The notes under the pieces are model-generated. The model was not told the origin of the DNA, searched no databases, and saw only the letters and a program-made list of their open reading frames with translations. 64,000 nt of DNA from Terriglobia bacterium (GTDB lineage: Bacteria; Acidobacteriota; Terriglobia; Acidiferrales; UBA7541). Within the stretch, counting starts at the first letter, position 1. The number at the start of each line of letters is the position of its first letter. The stretch covers positions 16,457 to 80,456 of the forward strand of contig JAIQFG010000010.1 of assembly GCA_020073375.1 (NCBI GenBank). The letters run 5' to 3'. The position numbers and the translations under genes are program-made. Below are positions 53,927 to 62,372 of the stretch, piece after piece.

Positions 53927-55705
53927 TTACTGTTTCTTGATCTCCCGCTGCACCAGCGCCTCCACGATCGGCCGCAAAAATTCCTTAGTGATGATCTCCA
54001 CCACCTGCGGCCGCATCTTGTCCAGCACCTTCTGCACCACGGCTTCCACCAGCGCAGGATCCGCCGAAGCATTCCTTGCCGCTGCGGCCGGAGCCGCCAG
54101 CGCCGCCTGAAGCGTCTTGACCACAACCGGTTCGACCGCCGCCTGATTCGTAGCCGCCGGTTCAACAGCGCCCGATTTAGGCGCACCCGGCGCAACGCTC
54201 GCCGCGGGCGCAATTTTCCCCGCGACGCTAGATTCAACCGCCCCGTTCGCCGCCGTCCCAACCGTCGGTGCGGGCATCACGGCCTTCCCGGCCCGCTCCA
54301 CCGCGTCCAGCTCCGCGTCTGCCGCGCTGTGGCTGGCATGAAGCATCGCCGCCAGATCTTCCCAATCGTGCTTGGGTATCGATCGCGCCGTGTCTTCCAC
54401 GCTTTGCTTGGCCGCGCCTCGTTCGGGCGCCGTTTGCTGCGCCGCGTTCGTTACCGCCGCCGGAAGCGAAGGCTGCGTCCTACTTGCCTCGTGCGCGGTG
54501 TCTTTTTCCTGCGTCTTGCTCGGGATTTTTTCCTCGGCCTGCACCGTAACCACAACCGGCACGGCCGCGGGGAGCGCTGCTTTCTCTACTTCCGGTTCCG
54601 GCAGGATCGCCGCCGGAGCAAGAATCTCCTGCGCTGCCGCCGGCTCAAGATCAATCGTATTCTTCGAGTCCGGAATCGGCTCGTCCCACCCGGGCGCGGG
54701 TTCCACCGGCTCTTCCACCTGGGGCGGGGGAACGGTAGCCATCCACTCGATCGGATTGGCGGCAAGCTCTTCGGCTTTTCCGGGCTGCACCGTGAGCGAC
54801 GCCTGCGACGCCTGATCCAGTAAAATCGATCCCGACTCCACAACGCTTCCGCCCGGCTCTTCCTGCCCGTCGCGCACCAGTTCCAGCGGTTCGATGGGCT
54901 GCAGCATCGGCGCTTGTTCCCGCACTGACAGCGTGCTCTCCGGGCTCCAGTTGTGCATGTCCAGCGCCGCGGAATCGTCTACTTCCTCCGGCGCGGCCTC
55001 GCCTTCTGTCTCGGGAGAATCGTTTCGCCAGAAAATCGGATCGCCCAGCGTCGCGTCCCGCTGGCTGGTCAGAATCTGCTCGTCGTCCACGGGCTCAAGC
55101 TGTTCCGTCGCGGCCGCTCCGGAATTTCGCTCGGGCGTATCCAGCAGCTGCCCAAATGCCACGGGCCGGTCTCCGTCTTCAAACGCCGAACTGCTGATTG
55201 GCCGCAGCGGCTCTTCCTCCGCCGGCTCTTCGGAAATCTGCGGCGCAGGAGCTTCGCTCACGGCAACGGATTCGGATTTTGACACCGCAGCCGCCGCCGG
55301 CTTGGATGCCGACACCGCCACCAGCCTGTCGCCCATCGTCCGGTCCAGCAGCGATTTGATCATCGCGATCAGCGGGTCGGGGGGTACAAATGGTTTCTTG
55401 AGGATTCCGTCGGCGCCCACGCGCTGCGCCTCGCGCTCATCGAGCGGATCGAACGCTCCCACCAGCAGCACCACGGGGATTTGTTTGAATCGCGAATCTT
55501 TCTTGACGTACTCGCAAACTTCGTATCCGTTCCGCACCGGCATGAAAATATCCGCCAGCACCAGGTCCGGCGTCATTTCGCCCAGTTTGCGCACGGCCGC
55601 TTCGCCATTGCTCACCGCAATCACTTCCACACCAAGTTCCGCCAGCGCGAGCGCCACCGTCTTCTGGACGTTACTGTTGTCGTCGGCTACTAAAATCTTT
55701 GCCAC
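53927..55705 (-). CDS. Response regulator with long disordered tail and C-terminal helical hairpin
   Basis: A 592-residue protein. Residues 1-120 are a complete receiver domain: D8 and D9, phospho-acceptor D52 in VLADIFMPVRNG, and K104 in ILKKPF. Residues about 130-540 are low complexity, rich in Ala, Pro and Glu with few hydrophobics, so likely disordered. The last 45 residues form two amphipathic helices (LVEAVVQKVLDKMRPQVVEI and ITKEFLRPIVEALVQREIKK). This layout resembles PopZ, and some gliding or polar regulators, but homology is not established. No DNA-binding domain is present. No kinase is adjacent. The start MAKILVADDN is the standard receiver start. Confidence 0.9.
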   Translation of the reverse strand: MAKILVADDNSNVQKTVALALAELGVEVIAVSNGEAAVRKLGEMTPDLVLADIFMPVRNGYEVCEYVKKDSRFKQIPVVLLVGAFDPLDEREAQRVGADGILKKPFVPPDPLIAMIKSLLDRTMGDRLVAVSASKPAAAAVSKSESVAVSEAPAPQISEEPAEEEPLRPISSSAFEDGDRPVAFGQLLDTPERNSGAAATEQLEPVDDEQILTSQRDATLGDPIFWRNDSPETEGEAAPEEVDDSAALDMHNWSPESTLSVREQAPMLQPIEPLELVRDGQEEPGGSVVESGSILLDQASQASLTVQPGKAEELAANPIEWMATVPPPQVEEPVEPAPGWDEPIPDSKNTIDLEPAAAQEILAPAAILPEPEVEKAALPAAVPVVVTVQAEEKIPSKTQEKDTAHEASRTQPSLPAAVTNAAQQTAPERGAAKQSVEDTARSIPKHDWEDLAAMLHASHSAADAELDAVERAGKAVMPAPTVGTAANGAVESSVAGKIAPAASVAPGAPKSGAVEPAATNQAAVEPVVVKTLQAALAAPAAAARNASADPALVEAVVQKVLDKMRPQVVEIITKEFLRPIVEALVQREIKKQ

Positions 55706-55972
55706 GTCACGTCCTCCGAATTTCCCCTGGGAAGGATGGCCCGCGTGTTTGTCTCAATCACGCTGTCGGGGCGTTTCGCGTAAAAAATCCCGAATATTCC
55801 ATGAGGCGGGTTCCGGAAACGATCCGCACCCGCACCTCATTCCTTGCGAGGACACAAATGTCCTCAGCTATTCGTAACATCCATAACAGAGTGAGTCAAT
55901 AAAGACTGGCCGCCCATGTGTCGGAAGAAACTAGATTGCCCTTTCGTACAGGGTCCGGCACTAGAAAATGTT

Positions 55973-56030
55973 GCGCCCGCCTTCAGGCGGGCATCTTGCA
56001 CCAATGCTCATGACCGCCCGGAGGCGGGCG
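55973..56030. repeat. Inverted pair of hairpins, stem GCCCGCC
   Basis: GCGCCCGCCTTCAGGCGGGC at 55973-55992 and CCGCCCGGAGGCGGGCG at 56014-56030, without a GTAG foot. Between the response regulator start and the bamD stop; the rest of that 370-base gap is featureless. Confidence 0.6.
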
Positions 56031-56075
56031 CTCCACGCACTTGCCGACATAAGTTTTTTTGAACTCGAGGAGGAC

Positions 56076-57296
56076 CTAGAAGGGAATTACTTTACGTATG
56101 CCTTTTTTCTTCTTGCTGGTCGATTCCTGGCTCTTGTCCGCGGGCGCCGCAGGCGTGGTCCCGGCCGCCGGCGCGGCATCGGTTGGAGCTGGATCCGCCG
56201 GCGCAGCGTCCGAAGCAGGCGCCTGCCCCGCCAGCGAATTCGCGCTCCCCGGCGTAATGGTTTCCACCGTCGCCGTATTCTCGCCGCCACCCACGCTCAT
56301 CCCCGCGGGAGTCTGCTGCGGCCCAAAACTCAGCGTCTCATCGCCCGACTCGCTCGCTGGAGTCATCGTCGGATCGCCCGCGTGCGCCGCCGCGGAAATA
56401 TCCGGCTTGGATCTCAGAAATCCGGTCGTCTTGCCGATCAATCCCGGCCGCGAACTTGCCGCATCCGCCTCATCCTTTTGCATCCGCGCCACCGCCGCCG
56501 GGTCGGCCGGAGGAATCGGCACTCCGAATTTCGTCAGCTTCGCCTTCGAGTCCGCCACCAGGTTCGATAGCGGATAGTCCTTCACAATCCTGCTGTAATA
56601 CCGCGCCGCGATTTCATTGTGTTCCGACTTCTCGTAAATCTGCCCCAGCATCCAGTTCGCTTCGTCCGCCTGGCTGTAGAGCGGATACCGGTTGGTCAGT
56701 TCAATCAGCCGCGCTCCCGCCGCCTTGTAGCTCTCACGGATAAAATAAAACCGCGCCACCAGGAAATTTCCCTCCGCCAGCACTTCCTGCGTCTCGCGCA
56801 GACGCTGCTCGGCCACCGGACGCAACGGGCTGTTCGGATATTTTTCCAGGAAGGTCTGAAACTCCGCTTCCGCCTGCACCGCTTCGGCATGGTCGCGGTC
56901 CGGCTTTTCCATCTGCTTGTAATGCGCCATGGCGATCTGCATTTGCGCGTACGCCGCTTCGTCCAGGAAAGGGAAGAACGTCCGGAAGTCGGAATACTCC
57001 ACGATCGATTGCTTCAGCCCCGCCGTGCCGCCTTCCTTGTAATAGGAATCGGCTATAGCGAGTTTCGCCTTGGCCAGGTATTCGCTGTCGGGATACGTAT
57101 TGATGAGGGTTTGCAGCGCCAGCCGCCCGACCTGGTACCGCCCGTGCTTCAGGTCGTCGACCGATTTCGTGTACAGCACTTTGTCCGGCTCGGCGGAACC
57201 CCCCGCCGCCGGCGCCGTATTTTTCTTTCCCAGGCAGCCGCCCATCAGGGTTGCCGCCGCTATCAGGACCCACACCGCGCGGCGTTGTTTCAGCAA
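56076..57296 (-). CDS. bamD: Outer membrane protein assembly factor BamD
   Basis: A 406-residue lipoprotein of the BAM complex, which folds barrel proteins into the outer membrane. A lipobox LMGGC puts the lipid Cys at residue 21. Residues about 40-260 form TPR-like repeats (SVDDLKHGRYQVGRLALQTL, IVEYSDFRTFFPFLDEAAYA). Residues after about 265 are an Ala/Pro/Ser-rich extension absent from the E. coli protein of about 245 residues, ending in SKKKKGIRKVIPF. It follows rpe by 7 bases. Confidence 0.88.
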   Translation of the reverse strand: MLKQRRAVWVLIAAATLMGGCLGKKNTAPAAGGSAEPDKVLYTKSVDDLKHGRYQVGRLALQTLINTYPDSEYLAKAKLAIADSYYKEGGTAGLKQSIVEYSDFRTFFPFLDEAAYAQMQIAMAHYKQMEKPDRDHAEAVQAEAEFQTFLEKYPNSPLRPVAEQRLRETQEVLAEGNFLVARFYFIRESYKAAGARLIELTNRYPLYSQADEANWMLGQIYEKSEHNEIAARYYSRIVKDYPLSNLVADSKAKLTKFGVPIPPADPAAVARMQKDEADAASSRPGLIGKTTGFLRSKPDISAAAHAGDPTMTPASESGDETLSFGPQQTPAGMSVGGGENTATVETITPGSANSLAGQAPASDAAPADPAPTDAAPAAGTTPAAPADKSQESTSKKKKGIRKVIPF

Positions 57297-57303
57297 GTTT
57301 GCC

Positions 57304-57987
57304 TCATGCCTTTTGCGCCAGCGCTCCTCCGGCCATCCTTTTCAACGACCGGACCGCTTCGGCGATATCGGGGGTATGGAATATGGATGTGCCGGCGACC
57401 AGTATTTCCGCACCGGCTCGTACGAGTTCCGCCACGTTATCCGGACCGACTCCCCCATCCACCTCGATCCGGAAAGTATGATTATAGCTCTCGCGAATTC
57501 GTTTTAGCTCGCGAATTTTCCCCAGTGCTCCCGCGATAAATTTCTGCCCCCCAAATCCCGGATTCACCGACATCACCAGCACGTGATCCACGATCCCCAA
57601 CACTTCCGAAAGCGCCGCCACAGGGGTCGCCGGATTGATCACCGCCCCAGGCTTGCATCCATGTTCCCGGATCAACGAAAGCGCCCGGTCCAGATGCGGC
57701 GTTGCTTCCTCGTGCACGGAAATCATGTCCGCCCCCGCCTCGGCAAACGCTGGAATGTACGTCTCCGGACTCTCGATCATCAGATGCACGTCCAGGGTCA
57801 TCCGGGTTGCCTTCCGCAGCGAAGCCACCACCGGCACCCCGATCGAAATGTTCGGCACAAAATGCCCGTCCATCACATCGACATGCAGCATCTCCGCTCC
57901 GCCTCGTTCAACGGCGGCAATCCCATCTCCCAGGCATGCGAAGTTAGCGGCCAGAATGGAAGGAGCAATTTCCACAGGAAAATTCAC
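57304..57987 (-). CDS. rpe: Ribulose-phosphate 3-epimerase
   Basis: A 227-residue TIM-barrel epimerase linking ribulose and xylulose 5-phosphates, so it can feed the phosphoketolase. [44 protein letters not shown] and [11 protein letters not shown] hold the metal ligands and phosphate-binding loops. MNFPVE start. It lies in a row with bamD downstream. Confidence 0.96.
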   Translation of the reverse strand: MNFPVEIAPSILAANFACLGDGIAAVERGGAEMLHVDVMDGHFVPNISIGVPVVASLRKATRMTLDVHLMIESPETYIPAFAEAGADMISVHEEATPHLDRALSLIREHGCKPGAVINPATPVAALSEVLGIVDHVLVMSVNPGFGGQKFIAGALGKIRELKRIRESYNHTFRIEVDGGVGPDNVAELVRAGAEILVAGTSIFHTPDIAEAVRSLKRMAGGALAQKA

Positions 57988-58049
57988 GTGATCTCCGCGT
58001 CCATCTTACCAGAATCGCCAATCGCGTTGCAGCGCAACGCGGCCTTTAG

Positions 58050-58124
58050 TTAGGACAGACACTCTTGTCTGTCCCCGTTCACTGTTGCAACATACGGAAG
58101 GATAGACAAGAGTGTCTGTCCTAC
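58050..58124. repeat. Inverted pair of GTAG-type hairpins, stem GACAGAC
   Basis: The left hairpin (58050-58073) begins TTAG then GACAGAC-ACTCTT-GTCTGTC. The inverse (58101-58124) ends CTAC. The PASTA gene stop (TAG at 58123-58121, minus) is that GTAG foot. Confidence 0.78.
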
Positions 58125-58843
58125 TGCGCCACCACCAATTCCACCGCCGTCTCCCCCATAATCTTCGACCCCTGCTCCGGCATCTGCTCGATCACGTCCC
58201 CCTTGGGCCACTGCGGCGAAGGCACATTCGTGATCTTGGAAATCTTGACGCCTCCCGACGATAGCAGCCGCTCCGCATCTCCCCACGGCATCCCCACCAG
58301 CCACGGCATCACAAACGCCGCCGCCGGAGCCGGCTCGGCCACCAGCAAATCCACCCGCGGCGTAGTGGCTTTCGTGCCCGAGGGCGGATCCTGCTGTAAC
58401 ACCCCGTCAAATGCGATCGATGGTGTCGAATACGAAGTCACTTCTCCCAGCTGCAGCCCCACCTGCAACAATTGAATCCGCGCCACGCGTAGCGACTCCC
58501 CCGTCATCGCCGGAATCGTCACGTTCTGCGGCCCCAGGCTCAGGACCACGTGCGCGTCCTGCGAAATCTTCATCGCTTCGCCCGCCGGAGGCGTCTGCCG
58601 CGCCACAGTGTTGACCGGATACGTGCTGTACACACGATCTACAATCTTCAGTTGCAGCCCGCGCCCCTGCAAAATTGCCTGCGCATCCGCCGACGATTTC
58701 CCCACCAGGTTCGGCATGTCCACCTGCCTCCCCTGAATCGCAAACCGCATGGCCATCACCGCGCTCAAAAACGCTGCCGCCGCCAGCACAAACACCAGCA
58801 GCCCCATGCGAAACAACCATTCAATCCGCTCGCGAAATGTCAT
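58121..58843 (-). CDS. Membrane-anchored triple PASTA-domain protein
   Basis: About 240 residues. One N-terminal helix (MGLLVFVLAAAAFLSAVMAM) then three PASTA domains at about residues 40-105, 106-170 and 172-240, each with a VP/MP-L/M-x-G start (VDMPNLVGKSS, VTIPAMTGESL, FVMPWLVGMPW). PASTA domains bind cell-wall muropeptides. There is no kinase domain, unlike the usual PASTA-bearing Ser/Thr kinase. Three adjacent ATGs (58849, 58846, 58843) occur; GAAGAG spacing suits the third. The TAG stop is the foot of a repeat hairpin. In a row with rsmB and rpe. Confidence 0.88.
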   Translation of the reverse strand: MTFRERIEWLFRMGLLVFVLAAAAFLSAVMAMRFAIQGRQVDMPNLVGKSSADAQAILQGRGLQLKIVDRVYSTYPVNTVARQTPPAGEAMKISQDAHVVLSLGPQNVTIPAMTGESLRVARIQLLQVGLQLGEVTSYSTPSIAFDGVLQQDPPSGTKATTPRVDLLVAEPAPAAAFVMPWLVGMPWGDAERLLSSGGVKISKITNVPSPQWPKGDVIEQMPEQGSKIMGETAVELVVAQ

Positions 58844-58998
58844 CATCATCTCTTCAGCCAATCTATCACGCACGCACCCGCCTTCCAACCCTGATAAGGA
58901 GGGGGGTAGGTAGTAGGGAGTAGGAAACAGGGCAGCAGGGAAGCAGGGGAGCAGGGAAAAAAGTGAACAACGCGCACATGAATCCAATTTCAGTTCTC

Positions 58999-59060
58999 TC
59001 AAGTTTTTCTCTGTGCCCTCTGTGTCCTCCCTCCGTGTCCTCAGGGTTAAATCTTTGAAT
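58999..59060. repeat. Dispersed CACAGAGG/CACGGAG repeat, inverse orientation
   Basis: CTCAAGTTTTTCTCTGTGCC, TCTGTGTCCTCCCTCCGTGT and GGGTTAAATCTTTGAAT. Its flank (TTTGAAT) matches that at 36967. Preceded by a low-complexity run of GCAGGGA-type repeats at 58911-58960, which lies before the PASTA gene. Confidence 0.65.
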
Positions 59061-59068
59061 ATTTAGAC

Positions 59069-60451
59069 TCAAGCTCGAGCAACCACCCCCCCGAAGAACC
59101 CATCCGTCTCCTCCTCCCCCGGAAACGTCCGAAAAAATCCGTCCTCCCCCACAACCCGATCCACGCTCACCGATTCCTGCAGTACCCCCGCGATCGCCCC
59201 CCGAGCGCTAAGCAACTGATAAGTGCCGCCCGATTCTCGCAGCGCTTCCCCAATCACATCCTCATTCTCCTCCTGCTCCAGCGAACAAGTCGAATACACC
59301 AGCCTGCCTCCCACCGCCAGCCCCGCCAGCGCATTCCGCACCAGCAACACCTGCCGCCCATGCAGGTCCGCCAAGTCCTGCTCCCGAATCCGCCACCGAA
59401 TTTCAGGATGCCGCGCCAGCGTCCCCGTCCCCGAACAAGGCGCATCCACTAAAATCCGATCGAATTTGTTTTCAAACGGCAGCGCCCGCGTTCCATCCAC
59501 CACCATTGACTCCACATTGCGCAGCCCCGCCCCCTCAAACCGCTCCGCCATCGCCCGTACCCGGTTCGCATGAACATCCCCCGCAACCACATGTCCCCCA
59601 GTCCCCGCATCCATTGCAAACCGTAAAGTTTTTCCCCCAGGCGCCGCGCACAAATCCAACACCGAATTTCCTGCGGCAACACCCATCAGCCGCGCCACGC
59701 ACTGAGACGCTTCATCCTGAATCGCCAGCCACCCGCGCCGCGCAACGTCGCTCTCCGACGGATTCCCGCCCTCCAAAATTACCGCATCCCGCAGCAGCCG
59801 CCCCGGACGCACCGCGCATCCCGATTTTTGCAACGCCGCCAGCGCCTCCTCCCGATGCTCCACTGCCGGAAAATATCCGGCAAGAGAGGGCACGCGATTG
59901 TTGGCCCCGAGCAAAGTTTCCGTCCGCGCCTCCCCGAACGCGCGCAGCCACCGCGCCACCATCCAAGTCGGATGCGAATGCAAAATCCCCAGCCGCTCCG
60001 CCGCAGGAAGTTCCGCAGGCAGCAGACCTGCCACAATCTCGGTAGCCGAACCCTTCGCCCCCGCTTCCTTCGCCGCCTTGCGCAACACCGCGTTCACCAG
60101 CGGCGCCGCCGACCGCTTCCGCGCGACCTTCACCAGCTCCACCGACTCATGCACCGCCGCCCGCGCCGGCACCCGCTCCAAAAAATAAAGCTGATAAGCC
60201 CCCAGCCGCAGCGCAATCCGCACTTCCACGTCCAATGATTTGCCGGCCTTCGCCAAATGCCGGTCCACCAGAAAATCCAGCAGCCGCTGCCACCGCAGCA
60301 CGCCAAACGTCAATTCGGTCGCGAGCCCCGCATCCTCCCGCCTAACCGAACGCCCCAACGCCCCGCGCAGCGCCTCGTCCGCATACGCCCCCTGCTCCGC
60401 CACACGCACCAGCACCTCAAACGCAATTTTTCGCGCAATCGATACACTCAT
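59069..60451 (-). CDS. rsmB: 16S rRNA (cytosine-967 C5)-methyltransferase
   Basis: About 460 residues. The N-terminal NusB-like domain (MSVSIARKIAFEVLVRVAEQ) precedes a SAM-methyltransferase with VLDLCAAPGGKTLRFAMDAG, then DAPCSGTGTLARHPEIRWR, and the catalytic YSTCSLEQEENEDVI motif. It modifies C967 of 16S rRNA. The start is not certain: 60451 gives the family-like MSVS, while 60460 and 60472 add short leaders with no better ribosome site. First of a likely rsmB-PASTA-rpe-bamD unit. Confidence 0.93.
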   Translation of the reverse strand: MSVSIARKIAFEVLVRVAEQGAYADEALRGALGRSVRREDAGLATELTFGVLRWQRLLDFLVDRHLAKAGKSLDVEVRIALRLGAYQLYFLERVPARAAVHESVELVKVARKRSAAPLVNAVLRKAAKEAGAKGSATEIVAGLLPAELPAAERLGILHSHPTWMVARWLRAFGEARTETLLGANNRVPSLAGYFPAVEHREEALAALQKSGCAVRPGRLLRDAVILEGGNPSESDVARRGWLAIQDEASQCVARLMGVAAGNSVLDLCAAPGGKTLRFAMDAGTGGHVVAGDVHANRVRAMAERFEGAGLRNVESMVVDGTRALPFENKFDRILVDAPCSGTGTLARHPEIRWRIREQDLADLHGRQVLLVRNALAGLAVGGRLVYSTCSLEQEENEDVIGEALRESGGTYQLLSARGAIAGVLQESVSVDRVVGEDGFFRTFPGEEETDGFFGGVVARA

Positions 60452-60612
60452 CGCCAACATGGAACCACACATCAGCAGAGAAGGGAAATCCCCTCTAGGA
60501 ATTCCGCGCCACCCGTGTTAACCACCCAATGCTCAAATGCGTTATTACAGTGGCACAAAACGTGGAGAGTCGCAGGCAGCGCTAAATTTCTGCGCCTGCC
60601 AAAGGAGAGAAA

Positions 60613-61182
60613 ATGCTCGCCAATCTATTTCTCGCAGCAATCCCCGCTGCCCATTCCCTATTACAGGCCACCACCGCTGCCGGTACCATGTCCGACGACC
60701 AGTTCAGCCAACAAATTGCCCTCGAAGCGGTCCGCCACAATCCGGCGAACGGCCTGGTCGGCATTCTCGTGCCCATCTCCCTGTTCGCCATGATCGCCGT
60801 CATCGCCTGGCTCGGCATGCGCCAGCGCCAGGCCCGCCTGCGCATCAAAGCCGAATTTCACAAACAGCTCCTCGATAAATTTTCCACCGGCCGCGAATTC
60901 GCCGATTTTCTCGAATCCAAAGGCAGCCAGCGATTCCTCGACGAACTCTGGTCGCAACGCACCAACTCCAATGAACGTTTCCTGCGTTTCGGCATCGTAC
61001 TCAGCATGTTGGGCCTGGCCTTGACGGGCCTGTCCTGGATGAAGAAAGATCTCCTCATCCTCGGCGTGATCCTGCTCGCCGTCGGCGCGGGATACCTGAT
61101 CTCTTTCTGGGCATCCCACCGTCTCGCCGGCAAAGAATCTCCGTCGAACCCGGCCGGCCCCGAAAACACGCTGGCTTCGTAA
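60613..61182 (+). CDS. Membrane hypothetical protein preceding an ECF sigma factor
   Basis: A 189-residue protein with a signal or N-terminal helix, one clear transmembrane helix near residue 55 (GILVPISLFAMIAVIAWLGM), a charged segment to about 115, and two more helices near 125-165. The ATG follows AAGGAG closely. It is 4 bases from the sigma gene, so is probably cotranscribed with it. The function is unrecognised. Confidence 0.75.
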   Translation: MLANLFLAAIPAAHSLLQATTAAGTMSDDQFSQQIALEAVRHNPANGLVGILVPISLFAMIAVIAWLGMRQRQARLRIKAEFHKQLLDKFSTGREFADFLESKGSQRFLDELWSQRTNSNERFLRFGIVLSMLGLALTGLSWMKKDLLILGVILLAVGAGYLISFWASHRLAGKESPSNPAGPENTLAS

Positions 61183-61186
61183 GTGC

Positions 61187-61792
61187 ATGCTGCGCATCTT
61201 GATCGACAAGCACAACGCGACCCCGCTCGACTCCCTCGCCGCATTCGCCGAAAGCATCCCGGCGGCCGTGGAGAAACCCGAACCATCTCTGCCCATGGAT
61301 GAAGCCGCCTTCTCCGCGTTCTACAAGGAAACCGCGCCCAAGCTCTGGTCCTACATCCGCCGCACTTCGGGCGACGCGGCCCTGGCCGACGATCTCCTGC
61401 AGGAATCTTTCTACCGTTTCCTGCGCGCCGATCTCCCCCCAATGGACCACTCTCACAGCAGAGCCTACCTCTACCGTATCGCCGGCTCACTGATTTCCGA
61501 TCACTGGCGCGAGCAAAAGCGCCAGCGGCGCTGGAGCCTCCTCCGCAATTTCCGGGGCGAGGCGCAAACAAAGCCCGAAACATTCCGCGAAGAAATGGAG
61601 ATGTTCGCCCAACTCAAATCGCAGGAGCAATCCCTGCTCTGGCTGGCCTACGTCGAGGGCTTCGACCACCGCGAAATTGCCACAGCCCTGCACCTGAAGG
61701 AAAAAAGCGTCCGCGTCCTGCTCTTCCGCGCCCGCAAAAAATTAGCCGCGCTGCTCGGCAATCAAAATACAGTTCCCGGGGAGGGAATATGA
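61187..61792 (+). CDS. ECF-family RNA polymerase sigma factor
   Basis: A 201-residue ECF sigma factor. Region 2 (about residues 40-110) has SAFYKETAPKLWSYIRRTSG, LADDLLQESFYRFL and YRIAGSLISDHWREQKRQRR; region 4 (about 140-195) has LLWLAYVEGFDHREIATALH and LKEKSVRVLLFRARKKLAAL. About 35 nonconserved residues precede region 2. The ATGA overlap couples it to the anti-sigma gene. The extracytoplasmic signal is unknown. Confidence 0.94.
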   Translation: MLRILIDKHNATPLDSLAAFAESIPAAVEKPEPSLPMDEAAFSAFYKETAPKLWSYIRRTSGDAALADDLLQESFYRFLRADLPPMDHSHSRAYLYRIAGSLISDHWREQKRQRRWSLLRNFRGEAQTKPETFREEMEMFAQLKSQEQSLLWLAYVEGFDHREIATALHLKEKSVRVLLFRARKKLAALLGNQNTVPGEGI

Positions 61793-62277
61793 GCCAACCA
61801 CCGTGCCCTCAGGAGGAAATCATTCTCAAAGCCGCACGCGCAAGAATCTGGGAAGAATCCCTCACCACACACCTCGAAGCCTGCCCCGAGTGCCGCGAAC
61901 TCGCCCTCGCCTCGCGATGGATGCAGTCCCTGGCCCAGGATTCAGACCGCGCGCGCCCCTTGCCCGACCCCGCCCGTGTCTGGTGGCGCGCCCAGCTCTC
62001 CAGCAAGCAGGCGCGCGCCGAACGCGCCCACGAATACGTCGAGTGGACCGAACTCATCTCCGCCAGCGCCCTCTGCGCCGCCCTCGCAGCCTGGATCGCC
62101 TGGAATTGGCCCGCCGTCCAACTCTTCTTCGCCCGCACCTTGGCGACCGCCCTCCCGCACTCCTGGTTCATAGCCTCCCCTCTCCTGGCCGTAGCATCGG
62201 CAATCTTCCCCCTCGCCGCCTTCCTCGCATCCCTGGCAGCCGCAGTCCTGGCCTACCCCATCCTGGCCCGCGACTGA
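61789..62277 (+). CDS. Predicted anti-sigma factor with zinc-finger-like motif and membrane helices
   Basis: A 162-residue protein. The N-terminal HLEACPEC (H-x3-C-x2-C) matches the ZAS anti-sigma motif. Two or three hydrophobic helices span about residues 80-155. The gene overlaps the sigma factor stop by 4 bases. Topology and neighbours fit a membrane anti-sigma factor controlling the adjacent ECF sigma. Confidence 0.85.
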   Translation: MSQPPCPQEEIILKAARARIWEESLTTHLEACPECRELALASRWMQSLAQDSDRARPLPDPARVWWRAQLSSKQARAERAHEYVEWTELISASALCAALAAWIAWNWPAVQLFFARTLATALPHSWFIASPLLAVASAIFPLAAFLASLAAAVLAYPILARD

Positions 62278-62304
62278 GTTTCTTGGGCGGTGTCATCAAG
62301 AGTT

Positions 62305-62328
62305 TTTTAAGCCATCTCACAAATAGGA
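62305..62328 (+). repeat. Lone terminal-repeat-like sequence
   Basis: TAAGCCATCTCACAAATAGG resembles the 18-base terminal repeat of the element at 30596, with two or three differences. No partner was found nearby, so it may be a solo end. Confidence 0.35.
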
Positions 62329-62372
62329 TTCATCGGAGAGAAACGGCAGATCTAGCTTCCGAAGTTGGCCTT

